From positions 4,237,018 through 4,301,017 of the forward strand of contig FN649743.1 in NCBI GenBank assembly GCA_000310025.1: DNA of 64,000 bases. Reading direction: 5' to 3'. This DNA comes from Ectocarpus siliculosus (Eukaryota; Sar; Phaeophyceae; Ectocarpales; Ectocarpaceae). Every line of letters begins with the position of its first letter. The first letter of the stretch is position 1. The notes below the pieces were generated by a model that was not told where the DNA came from, did not search any database, and was given only the letters and a program-made list of their open reading frames with translations. The position numbers were made by a program, and so were the translations under genes. Positions 37,501 through 48,492 of the stretch are shown here, one piece after another.

Positions 37501-39759
37501 AGTATCCGAGAAATGAAGTGGGGCGGGGGGGTGGCTTCAATGTCCAATGAATGAGGGAAGCCTTTGCAACCCATACAGCAAGAGGATTATGCTGTCCAAC
37601 GTACAAGTGACGCGCGTTTTAACCTCGATGACTACTGGAGATTCAATATGGAAATATCGTAAACATCAAAGAAAAAGTAGATCTTGTGCATGAGGGTTGC
37701 TCGCGAATGCAAGGTACGATTTCAAAGTTGTTCTTTTCTTCAGTTACCGTTTCTTGGAGGAGCTTGCGACCGCGGGAAATCGATTTGTTTTTGACTTGCA
37801 GAGTAGCGAAAAACCAGATACTGGGCAAAGGTCCAAAACAGCAATTGGTATGCACCCAACAGCACACGGAGTGCACGGTGCAGCCCCACAACACCCCGAG
37901 GCCTTAACCACACGGTCGAGTCCTGTGTTCAGATTGCGGGTACGGGAGAACACAAACCATGTGCCCAGAGAAGATGGCCACAACCGGTGCTAATTGCAAC
38001 GCCCTGACTGTGACATCACTCACGACACCGGAGATGTCAGCTACACCGTTTCATCGCCCGCAGATAGTGTCGGTGTGTGTTTTCGGAACTCATCACATGT
38101 GAGCAAAAGGACCCTAGCTTTCAGCGAAGGCTGTTGCCACGGGCTTTCCGCTTTTGTGGAAATCGGTCGCTGAAACCTTCACGTGTTTGCTTCTGTCGTT
38201 GTTCACCAACTTGATTCCTCCATGTGGTGTGCAGAAGACCAAGAATTCTGAACTAACTTCATTACGATCCCCCGATACAGAAACATTGAAGGGTTTTTCG
38301 AAACCGGAGTCATTGTTGGACAACGCCTCTCTGGCAGCTTCTCATTTATACACGATGAGCCTCGAACGCTTATATATTTATCTGTCCAGCACGGAGGAGT
38401 GTCGGTGGGAGCTACTCGCGATTGTCATGGGGATGACGCGATGATGGTTGGGATTAGTGCACAGCTGCCATGTTTTGCCAGCGTTGTTGATGTGAGCCAA
38501 GGGGCAACAACGAATCCAAGTGGCATAACTGAACGCGACTCACGTGACCCCGGCAGGGTCCGGAGCTTGATGTAACCTCCTCGTCGGGCCTGCGCAACCT
38601 TGTGGAAAATTTCCTTCAAAGCCCCAAACGAAGCGCGATTTTCGTTCGCGATCGAGACGCGTGGAAAAAGGGCACGGTTCAGTGCAATGGGATCAGCACA
38701 TAGCAACCTGGTTGTGGAAGCATCGCTGACTTACTATCTGGTTTTTGCGGTACTTCCTCGGACAAATGGAGATGTGCCGGAGGATGCAACCGTGGATGCG
38801 GGGGGTAGAACCGTAGCCGTATGTTCTGCGCAAATTTCATGTTTGGTAGTGACGGGTATTACTAAAGTTGACTTTGTGAGCGGGCCTACGCGAGAACGAA
38901 CGGTGCCGCAGCTCCTTACTGGAGTCTTAGCACCCACGGTATCTCCTTCTTCCACCACGGTCGTTGCGGGTAGCGTACGATACCGACTATGTTGTTGACA
39001 GCTGCCTCGAGGGCTTGCCGAAATCCTTGTTCGAGACCGATGGAACTAGCGGTCACCGTTCCCCCTTGGGGAAAAACGGTTGGAAATATGTTGGAAGACC
39101 GAAGAAAATTGGTTGATTCGAATTCCACAAAAAAATCGTCAGGATCCTGGGTGTGGCATTACTCATTCAGATCTCGCTCATGGAGGCAGTCACGCCAAGC
39201 CCATCTTCCACAACAAGATGAGGTCTCGAGACTTGAGTACCCCCCAACCGTCTTCTTCTCTAAGCTGAGAGGGTGTATCTGAGTGCCAAACCTGCTTTCG
39301 GCGTGCACATGAGACCGGGGTGTGTGTGCGCGCGCTGGTACTCTGCTGTGCATTTGGGACAACCTTTTTTGCTGGTGCTTCTACTTGAAAAAGTACTTGC
39401 ACGTTTGAGTGCACCCACCTGTCCCCTTGGTTTCCCTAAATCGATTGCTGGTAATTGGAATTCGCGTACTAACTAACTTTCAAGTCTGAAATGTTAAACC
39501 TTTTTTTGTGGGCGGTCTGCACGAGAAACTACGTACGGCGAGCTTTGCCCCAGGCCGGTGTCCGTAATCTCGACGGTATGAAACGCGCTAGTGGGAAGAA
39601 CGTGTGGTTTTTCCCCCCACCCTGGAGCCCATCCATTAGGTTTTGAGGCCTATGTGGGACCTTTATTTTTCCGGCTGAACCTCGCCTGGCACCACATACC
39701 CTCAAACCTTGAGTCTCATACCCGCATTTAGCACGTCTGGCTTTCAGGGACACCACCGA
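34526..39759. other. No gene recognised; several weak ORFs
   Basis: Overlapping ORFs of 60-200 codons on both strands lack known domains. Two places look somewhat coding: about 37290-37516 (+), a frame with G/C-rich third positions ending in VSEK, and 38100-39130, where minus-strand frames follow each other without a clear join. The latter could be the remains of a decayed gene or element; I cannot name it. Confidence 0.35.
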
Positions 39760-42700
39760 TTATCTGGTTCCATCGAAGTGTTCACGGGAACGCAGGATAT
39801 ATCGAGTGGGAAGGGTTGTGGCCTGCAACGCTTGCCCGTAATTTTCGGGGGAAAGGAAAAATCGCCACCACCCTGTGGAATACATCGTACCTTGTCCCAA
39901 CCCTCGCTCATGACCTCAACGAGAACCAACCCTTGGTTGCCGTAAAGAACGTTCGTCAGTTCTGCTCCATGCACTCCGAGGTAGATGTCATAGCCCGACA
40001 GAGACCCGACCATTTTCTTGAGGCTGTCACTTCCCTAGTGTTTCAGTGCGGAAAGGAAGGCTGCAATGTTCGATTTATGTGTTATAACTGCGTCGTGTAA
40101 TCAAAATTGTCTATTCGTGGCTTCAATGGGGTTGGTCGATTCGTGGATGCTTTTTCTATTTGCCACGTGCATCGGGGGTTGACCAGATTTGGAGAAAGGC
40201 AGAGGTGCTCGCGCCTCTCATCAAGCAAGCGCTTACGAGGTATGCATGCATACAGCAACCGAATCTTCTACAATTCGCCAAGTCGTTACCTGTATCCGTT
40301 CAGTTACTGTAGAAGGTATGTTCATGCTCACATTGTAGCGCCAGTCGTTCATATGTATCCCTTCAGCAGCCCAAGCATCCCGAAGGGGCTTCAAATCGCG
40401 CATAAACCTGCAGGTGGAAGCATGCAGGTGGCAATTGAGTCAAGCGTAGGCCTGTATCAACTGCACACAAACGAACGTCAGAAGACCGGGATAGCATCCA
40501 AGATACCCGCAGACATATTTCCGAAAAGATTCCACGACGTGCCAACATCGGATCCACAACGGCAGCGACCAAGAGCGGACAAGAGCGCCGCGCTGACAGC
40601 AACAACAGCAACAGCAAAGTAAGACCCGGCATGATGTTCATGACACAAACCTGATGGACAAACGAAGAATCCTTACACACCTACTTGTTTTGTCTTTCCC
40701 AGGCCCCACCGCGTTCCGGTGCAGGAAGATCACTTTAGGCAGTGCACCCGTTGGTGGTGCGGGCGGTACCAGCGGTACGTTTACCGGGGGAGGGATGGAC
40801 GGGAGCCCTGGAGAACAGAAACAATAAAGTACGAAACGCCACCTCTATTGGTTGAAGCACTAACCAACCACGAGGTAAAGAAGCCGAAGCGCGTGTCCAG
40901 TCGACACCCGAATCGTCAGTTGGGTGTTCCCCACCGTGTGATGCGTTTGCTGGTAGTATTGATGTTGTAGGACCGGGTGTTAAACTCTTCAAGGTCCCAC
41001 CTCACCCCCACGATTTGATATACGCTGAGAACGCGATGGGATTCCAAATAGTCGAAACTCCTCTACAGACAAAGATTATGGTCACAACCTTTACTCCCTG
41101 CACCCTGCCATAGCGGTATGCACCGGTTGGGCATTTACAATTGTTCGCTGTTGGTTGAGTCATGGTGGTGACGGTGCGAAGCACACCGTTGCTGATATTG
41201 TCATGTCGATGTATTTTCAGAGAAAGTATCCCCCAATAAGCAGCCTATCAAAATATAATACGGAGAATAAGAATGTTGGATATCCACCAATACTGTCACC
41301 TAAGTACTCCAGGGCGTGATGCATCCACGCCCAAGTGGTGGAACTCCTGTCCGCCTGACAGTCAATGTAGTAGGGCTTCACAAACCCCCATACCATATGA
41401 TCTAGGCAGTGGAGCTCCCCGTTTGCGTGCGCTGGAGCTGTTTCGCACACGACAAGAAATCACACAGGAAGAATGGGAATTTGAACTAATGATTGCCGGG
41501 GAACGTATGGTGTGCACTGCATCAAGAAAAAAGGAGTTTGAGAGTACGAGGCATGCAGCAAACGCGGCGTGGAAGATAATCCCTCTGCGCATCTCACCGA
41601 GGTTGGTGCCGTGCGCGCCTTTGTTGAGATGCAACGTGTGGTTGAACAGCGTGTTGAAAACATCCAGAAACTCTGGGTTGGTGCTGCCGTGCTTTTGCTT
41701 CACCTGCGGAGTGCGCACATTGGTCTGCGAGAACAGAGGCAATAAAGCGGAGGCAAACGACCGTGCATTCAGGCTCCCATGTTTTTTGCGGCATCCGTTG
41801 GATCATGCCCTACCATGTTAGCTGGAACTCAAACATTCCACCTCCAAAACAATAAACTTCGCAAACGTGTTACCACCACCTTTGACGCGATAATTAGACC
41901 TGAAGACATGATTGGTCTACGCCATATCTACCGAGCACATGTATTTACAACAGCAATCCTATGTTTCCCCTAAGCAAACACTCATGTTCTCATCGGTTAC
42001 GGGACGGTGGGGGAACGCTTTCGCTCGCCACTTTCCAGGGTCACTTGAGCATCTATCATGGTATTTTTCGAGACGTTTCTCCGTTTTTACACCGCGTCGA
42101 GACACAACCAACAACCGGGCCTTGTGCATTGTAATTGAATATGTTCCATATGTAACTGCATGGTATCCTTGTCCGTGTCCTTGGTTCTGCCCCGACGACT
42201 GCCTGTGTTGGCCGTCGTGAGTCGGCCTTGCTGTACTCAGGTGCTTTCATGTGTTCTGTTTCAGTCGCTTCACCAACGTCGCTGGAGATGGTGCAATTGG
42301 TAATGTGTGGTTCGGGTGTGAAGCGAACTGGCACACATTCCAAGCACGTTCGTATCAAGCACCCTTCAAGAAAAAGAAAAATTGGCTTATTGCAAGTATC
42401 CCGGCTTCATATACTCCCTTTCATCAATACCGCCTAGAGTGCAGTATGGTCTACCCATCTTTCGACAATGATAAAGTTGCAGATACAGGTGCAGGGGTTG
42501 GCATGATGGTAATGTTTGCCCCGGAATACAGCAATGGACGTGCATTTCCCCCAGCAGCACCTCAACGCGCGCACCACCCTGTATTCAGCCCCCTCAACGC
42601 AGGAGACGGGCACGTTTTCCAGAGAGTTTCTTAGCTCGTTGTTCCAACATTTCTGAACGTATTGCGGCCTAGAAAGAGAATAGCTGCCAGGATATTCACG

Positions 42701-45700
42701 ACCTTGATCACATAGTGTTGCACGAATGCGAAGACGTGAAAACCTAGCTGGGTACTTTCTAACCTCTGCCAAGTTCAGACTTTGCAATATTTCTCTCCGA
42801 ATAGTTCGGCAAGCCGATCCCCATCCCGCAAATCAAAATAAGAAGCTCACCGTCGAGTCACGCATCAAGCCAGGAGATATTTAAAAGACTCACAGCTGTA
42901 CTATTTCTAAAACACGAATATCGTGTGGATTCATTGATTGGTATTGCTAGGCAATTGTACGCTATCACAGAGGTAAGTCGTTGCCGCCGTTCTTCAAGAG
43001 TGGGGGAGAACAGGATAATGGACGGATGTAAATGTGAAGACAGCTGAACTCGCTATCAGGCAAGAGATTCACGAGCGCGGCCAAGGCACACCTTTTCGAA
43101 ACGATTGCAGCTGGACAGCTCCACCCCGTCGCAGAGGCAAGGGGTGGATAGGATGTTGGTGGAGGTCGGCATGAAGTTGTCGTTGTGGAGATGGTACGCG
43201 TTCTCCTGGTAGTGCGGCACCGAGTAGAAGGAAACCCCTCTTGTCCTGTTCGTACGTTTCGTGGTAGTCGTCAAGTCAAGGATGTGAATGGCGTGGAAGA
43301 CACCGCCCGTGACGTGAAGCATGAGGCGTATCTTTTGACTACGTTGCAAAGATCTCACCGCTTGCATGCAAAGAGAAAACCTCAACCAACACACATGAAC
43401 ACGGTGGCGTGCAACGACGCGACCACGCCAACATTTGGCAGCAATACCACTTTCGCCACGGCCTCCGCCACCACCACCGCCGCTACCACCACCAACAGCA
43501 ACAGATCGTGAGAGAATCACAAGAGGACAAACTAAAAACATCCACACCACCAGTCGTACCTCGAAGGGCACATGGTCTCCTCAAGTGGCTCCTCGTGGAC
43601 CACTATTGGGCTTCCCCTTTTTTCCACCCCTGTGTGGAAAAAATCAACCCATCGACGATTTTCATGTTCAGCGCAACATGGACCACCTCAAGAGACGGGA
43701 CGGAGGGTAGCCACCAACGTCTTTGCAGGACCTGCGTGTGCAGCAGAGAACAACCCACCCTGAAGCAAATGTGGCTCTTCAGGAAGATCCTCATGCGGTG
43801 GGTATTCCAACTCCTGGATTCAACCATCGCGACTGGAGGTGCCCAAATTCTTCTTCAGGAAGACCACCCGACGAAGTCACTTGTTCGTCCAGCGGAATCG
43901 CCTTGATCTACGCACGTGTACGGCCTGAATTCGAACATGGACTTCAGGTGCAATTGCCACGACCTATCCATTGAGGTGGCTCGAAATTTCGGTTCGCACG
44001 GTACTCTTTACCACATGCGTTGAGGCGCACCTCCCCAAAAATAGCGAAGCGTGGGGAGCCGGCTGCCCCACTGGTGAACCATCTTGAGGGTTTCTGCCCT
44101 TGGGGCATAGATGTGGAGGGTGTTGTCCTGGTCCAAGAAGTCCGAAGGACAAGGAGTGATGTTTAGTTTGCTGGTGTACGGCTGCAAACGTGTAGCAGAG
44201 AGTGGACTACGACCAAGGGGCACATTCGAGGAGGTGCATTCTCCGGCCCGGTGGTCTAGTTGGTATCCTCGACACCTTCTAGAGGCCAGGTCAGGGGTTC
44301 GAATCCCGGCGTAGGCGAGCTTTTCTTGCAAAGTGAGTTTTTCTCTCGCTTCCGCTTCTGGCCTAGAGGATTGCGCTAGTTCGTGTGTACACAGAGGGAA
44401 GAGAGTGCTGAACTCTTCTCGCATTAAAAATCGAAGGCAAAGTACCGCAGGAGGGGAAGGTGGAGAGGGGCTCTTCTGTGTGACAAACGGCACTATGTAG
44501 TGCTGTGAGCGCTGATTTGAAGTGAAGACAAAAAAAAAAAAAATCTTGACCTCGACAATAGAACAAGCGTCTACAGGAAACGCTAGTGGTAGCCACACGA
44601 GGTGGGGATCACAATTCGAGTGCCTTTCCTTGTGAGAGTACGAACTAGCGTGTTGAGCCAGTAGTGGCATCGGAATGGAGGGGTGCAGAGGTTGGAAGCT
44701 AGGGAATCAACGCCTGCTCTTTTTGAACCCGTCCACTGGAGCGACAATCGGCTCACCAGGCTTGTAAACTCAGGTGAAATGTGTGCTAGATTACTCACGT
44801 TCTGTAAATCAATCCCTTTGGCGATGCGGGATATTTAATGATCACGCAAAGCTGAAACTGAACTACGGATATGCAAGAGTGACGATTTAGGCGAAACCGT
44901 CGCGCCACGGTAAAATACGGGAGATGCCGGCCACTCAGCTTGTCCTGCGTCCCTCTATGGTTAATTTACGCTAGCGGTTAATACCGATCATTGAGCATCA
45001 CGTTGTCACCCCATTTTCGCGAAGGCTCTCCAATACTGGTGGCAGCCTCTAACTTTCTCTCCTCATCTTTCCCCTTGTTTCTTACCTTTACGGCGACATT
45101 TCTGAGGTCGAAGACTTCGCAAACCGGGCATGCCGGACACTTAAAGTCTCGCTGAGTGATCTGTCGTCCGGAAAAACATCGCAAGACACAAGAAAAACAT
45201 CAACAAACTAACGTCGAGGACAGTTCATCTTGCTGTCAGAGAAAAGTGCTGTTACACCGTGATGTCTATCGTTTGCACTGCGTTGGAACCATAACATATC
45301 AACTCGGGTACCAGTAATTTCGCGCGAGTAGTGTCGCCCGAGAAGCATTTAGCATGCGCCTAGTCGAAGCAACAAATACCTTCAACTCAGATGTCACGAG
45401 GGTCGCCTCGATACATCAGAAATAACTTGAAATATGTCTCCGCTTAGCGCACCATGGCCACAACAAAATTCATTCTCCACCAGGGTACACCCTCGTATGG
45501 TATACTCAGAACGTGCATGGTACTAACAAAGTCTTCTCGAGACGCACTCTTGATCATATTCCTCTAATTACAGAGCCTGTTGCCATTTCTTGCTTGTAAA
45601 CCTGTATACAGATTTTCGTTCGGGTCAGCTGCCTGAGTTGTTTGAACTTGGGAAAAGTCAAAACTGGCAGCTGACAGTCAAGTGTGGCCTGGCCCCACTG

Positions 45701-46374
45701 CCTTTCTTTTCATCTCGTAACACCCCTTGATTGTACTGTTCTTCCATGAGCCCATTCCGGAGGGATCACTTGTACTTGTAATTAACCTTACGAATATAGA
45801 GTCCACGGATCATCGGCAACTCGTATTACAGTAGTCCGCACGTAATGTATCAACCTGTTTACCTCTGAGCTGCCTCCAAACTTGAGATAATCCTGGCAGA
45901 AGCTGCTGTCACCTGCAGCATCACTGCTCCCTGCATTACTTCCACCTTCCGTGTTTGCTGGCTTGGCGTATGGAGGCTTCAGTCTGATTTCCTCCACCGT
46001 ATCTCTAATGTTGTCGTTGTCGGCGCGTTTCCCGACGGCCTCGCCATCGCCAGTACTGGTCAAATGGTCCCTGTTTGTCGCGCTGACGGAACTTGCAACG
46101 CCGTTTGCACCAGTTCCAGCACTGCCTCTGCCATCCTCTTGAATCACCAATGCGTTATTCCCGTCGAATTCGATGTTCTCAGAGGTAGTGGCCACCACAC
46201 GTGCAGGCGGCCTAAGTACCCTCACCCTCTTTCCCGCCGCTTCGGCGGCAGCCGTGGCTCGTTTTGTGCCTTGCCAAGTCCCGGTGTTGAAGCCCCATAG
46301 AGCGACAAAGCCAAGGGTCACCACTAGCCCAGGTATCGCTGCTCGAGCACACCGATCCCGTTGCTGCAGCAGCA
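39760..46374 (-). CDS. GT61-family (DUF563) glycosyltransferase, at least 10 exons, apparent frameshift near 3' end
   Basis: Minus-strand exons: about 45863-46374, 45086-45160, 44012-44181, about 43880-43963, an unresolved piece near 43740-43860, 43560-43628, 43092-43338, 41598-41724, 40685-40807, 40507-40592 and 39760-40034. Apart from the unresolved piece the phases match. Exon 1 encodes basic residues, then a membrane helix (GLVVTLGFVALWGF) and a stem: a type II Golgi-type topology, whose start codon must lie in a further upstream exon. Diagnostic motifs are QENAYHLHNDNFMPTSTNI, LPKVIFLHRN and GVHGAELTNVLY, the last being the GT61 HGA-L-T-N signature. GT61 enzymes add xylose, arabinose or GlcNAc to glycans; the donor sugar cannot be told. 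After SEGWDK the frame runs into a short tail, while a neighbouring frame reads a better one (PENYGQALQATTLPTRYILR, stop at 39760). A SINE sits in one intron. Confidence 0.8.
44245..44543 (+). mobile_element. SINE family C (tRNA-headed, poly(A) tail)
   Basis: The head has an A-box-like TGGTCTAGTTGG (44252-44263) and a B-box GGTTCGAATCC (44296-44306). The anticodon arm is degenerate, with no T at position 33 of the loop, so it is not a functional tRNA. A body of about 210 bases follows, then a run of 14 A at 44530-44543. The body does not align with family B. It lies in an intron of the GT61 gene, opposite in orientation. No clear target-site duplication was seen. Confidence 0.7.
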
Positions 46375-48054
46375 GGAATCAGCTCGAAACGATGTCATAT
46401 GCTTGTCTCATGCGTGTGAAGTTTGCGGTTGTTGTTGCTGTTCTTCCACCGCAATCATTATGAGTGATCGCCGCAGACTATGGTTCAGCCCAGGCTCTAA
46501 AGCAGAAGAACAAAGCCACATCTACGAAAGAGAATAGGGGTTGTCCTGCGCATCAAGTCAGTGTACTGATCAGGTAGCTGCCCTCGAACAACGAAGAACG
46601 AAGGTGTATCCTACTGCAGCGGTGTCGCGTGGACAAGCGTACGATGAGATTCATACCTACTAGATTACGTGTTTCCAAGCCACAGTGCAACTCAAACGAG
46701 CGAGTAGTCTGTGCATGAGAGCATAAGGTATTGCCTTCGCCGCAGCAATGACAGCAGCAGCAACAGCACTAACAGCAGCTGCGACAGCGGCAGCCATGCC
46801 CCCTTGCCTGCCTGTGCTATCGTGTCTTCGGGGATTCTGAGGACGACGGGCAACTAAACTACTGTACTGCAGAATATCGCATGCCAGGGTAGACTACAGC
46901 AATATGCATATGTACATCGTATCGTACAGATTTTCAGGTACATCGAATCAGTCCACAACGTAGTGCATGTCGTTGCAGCGAATGGCGTGTTCAAGAGCGT
47001 TCCTTTACGCCCGAACATTTTATCGTCCCAGCGACTTCATGGCTCCTTCCTTGTCGGAGAATCGGATCTCGACATCGGATATCGGATGCACAGAACAACC
47101 ATACAATCCCCGTGTTCTCTATAGTCTACCATTCCGAAGCCCCCAGGGTACGGTCTCCATGATACATGTGGACTGGCATCAGTGCCTTCTTTGAGCTGGG
47201 TCGGCGCTGGCCTCCGGAACCGACAACCTCACTGACTGTGTGTATCTTTCAAGATTCAACAAACACCCACACCTACAAAATAGTCTAATATCTCCGTACC
47301 TTGGCATCGGTATCACGAGCCCAAACCATCCTCCCCGCTCGTGCTTGCACCGTGGGCGAACAGCGTGTGGTTCATGCGCCCGTTAGTCCAATCCAACCTG
47401 TTTTGATTCGGGCGGGGGCGTGGATGCGTGTATGGATACCGTTACAAAAAAAAAAAATCAACTTGTACCAGGGTACTTTTGATTTGCCAAAACAGTGTAC
47501 AGTCCCGAGGAAAAGGAGAAAAAGAAAAGGTGGCGTGTTTGTTCTGTTCAGTTCCTCTGTCACAAAGACACAGTGGACTGCTGGTCCCCACCTTCTCCCG
47601 AATTCAGCGAGAGCCTCGACCCGATTTTGACGTTTCTGTTCAGCGGCCCGCCACAAACGGTGCCCGGTTTGGCGCTACGCGCTAGACTAGAGCTTCGAGT
47701 GATCCGTTGTTGGTTGCCCAAACAAAAATAATTGTGTTACCTATACAGTTGTGTTTTTGTACTTAGCACCAGCTGGCATCACTGGTATAAATCATCAGTG
47801 TAGACTTAAAAAAACTCGAAATAATTCCAGTACCCAGCCGGTTTTCCTCCACTCACTGAAAAGACTCCACCGCATCCCGTTCGACTGTGGGTATATCTCG
47901 AATGGGTAGTCTTTCTGTGTGTGTTTTTATTATTCCTTAATTGTGTATCCAGGGGGAAAAGGTGCTTCGGCAACAAGAAAACAAAAGCAAAGAATATCTA
48001 CAGTCAGGTCCACCCGGATCTACGGTACTGTACCACCAACAATCAAGTGTTTTA
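46375..48054. other. No gene recognised
   Basis: This should include the first exon and promoter of the GT61 gene. CAG/CAA-rich strings lie near 46746-46800. A 12-base A run near 47445 is followed by unassigned sequence; it was checked for a tRNA head and none was found. Confidence 0.4.
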
Positions 48055-48241
48055 TGTTTGGGGTGCTCGGCAGAGCATACTGTCTACGGGGCCTCCGGGG
48101 GGTACGCGGATGAAATGTGTTGATGGGCATGCTGCATGGCGATGGTGTTGCCTACCGCATGTCTCTCACTCTCTAATCAACAAAGGTCTTGAGTCAACCT
48201 TCTTTCTCTTTCGGCCTCTGACGGGCTACCGCACCCAAACA
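48055..48241 (+). repeat. 5' LTR
   Basis: 187 bases, TG...CA ends, matches 52188-52374 except at three positions. It presumably carries the promoter; no clear TATA element was identified in it. Confidence 0.95.
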
Positions 48242-48339
48242 CAATATATTGTATGGCCTGGTGTTGGTAGTGGGTATTGGCGTCTGAGCTGTATGTGCCG
48301 GGCCAATGGGGCGGCGAATACGATATATATAGCTAAGCT

Positions 48340-48480
48340 GGGACGTGGCCAACGGGGACGGGACAGCACGGCAGCGGGTAGTGTATAGCTGGGACGGTGG
48401 CCATCGGGGACCGGGACAGCAGGGGGTGTATTGCTGGGACAGCGCTTCAGGGCTGGGACAGCAGGGTACGGGATATTTTT
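48340..48480. repeat. Degenerate GCTGGGAC repeats in the leader
   Basis: The motif GCTGGGAC with variants recurs about five times, often followed by AGCAGG or GGTGG, between the 5' LTR and the gag start. The leader of a retroelement normally holds packaging signals, so a role in RNA structure is possible but not shown. Confidence 0.6.
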
Positions 48481-48492
48481 CAAGTGTAGACT

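Noticed and set aside
44245-44320. A functional tRNA gene
   Set aside because: A and B boxes are good, but the anticodon loop lacks the invariant T33 and stems mispair; the poly(A) tail downstream marks it as a SINE.
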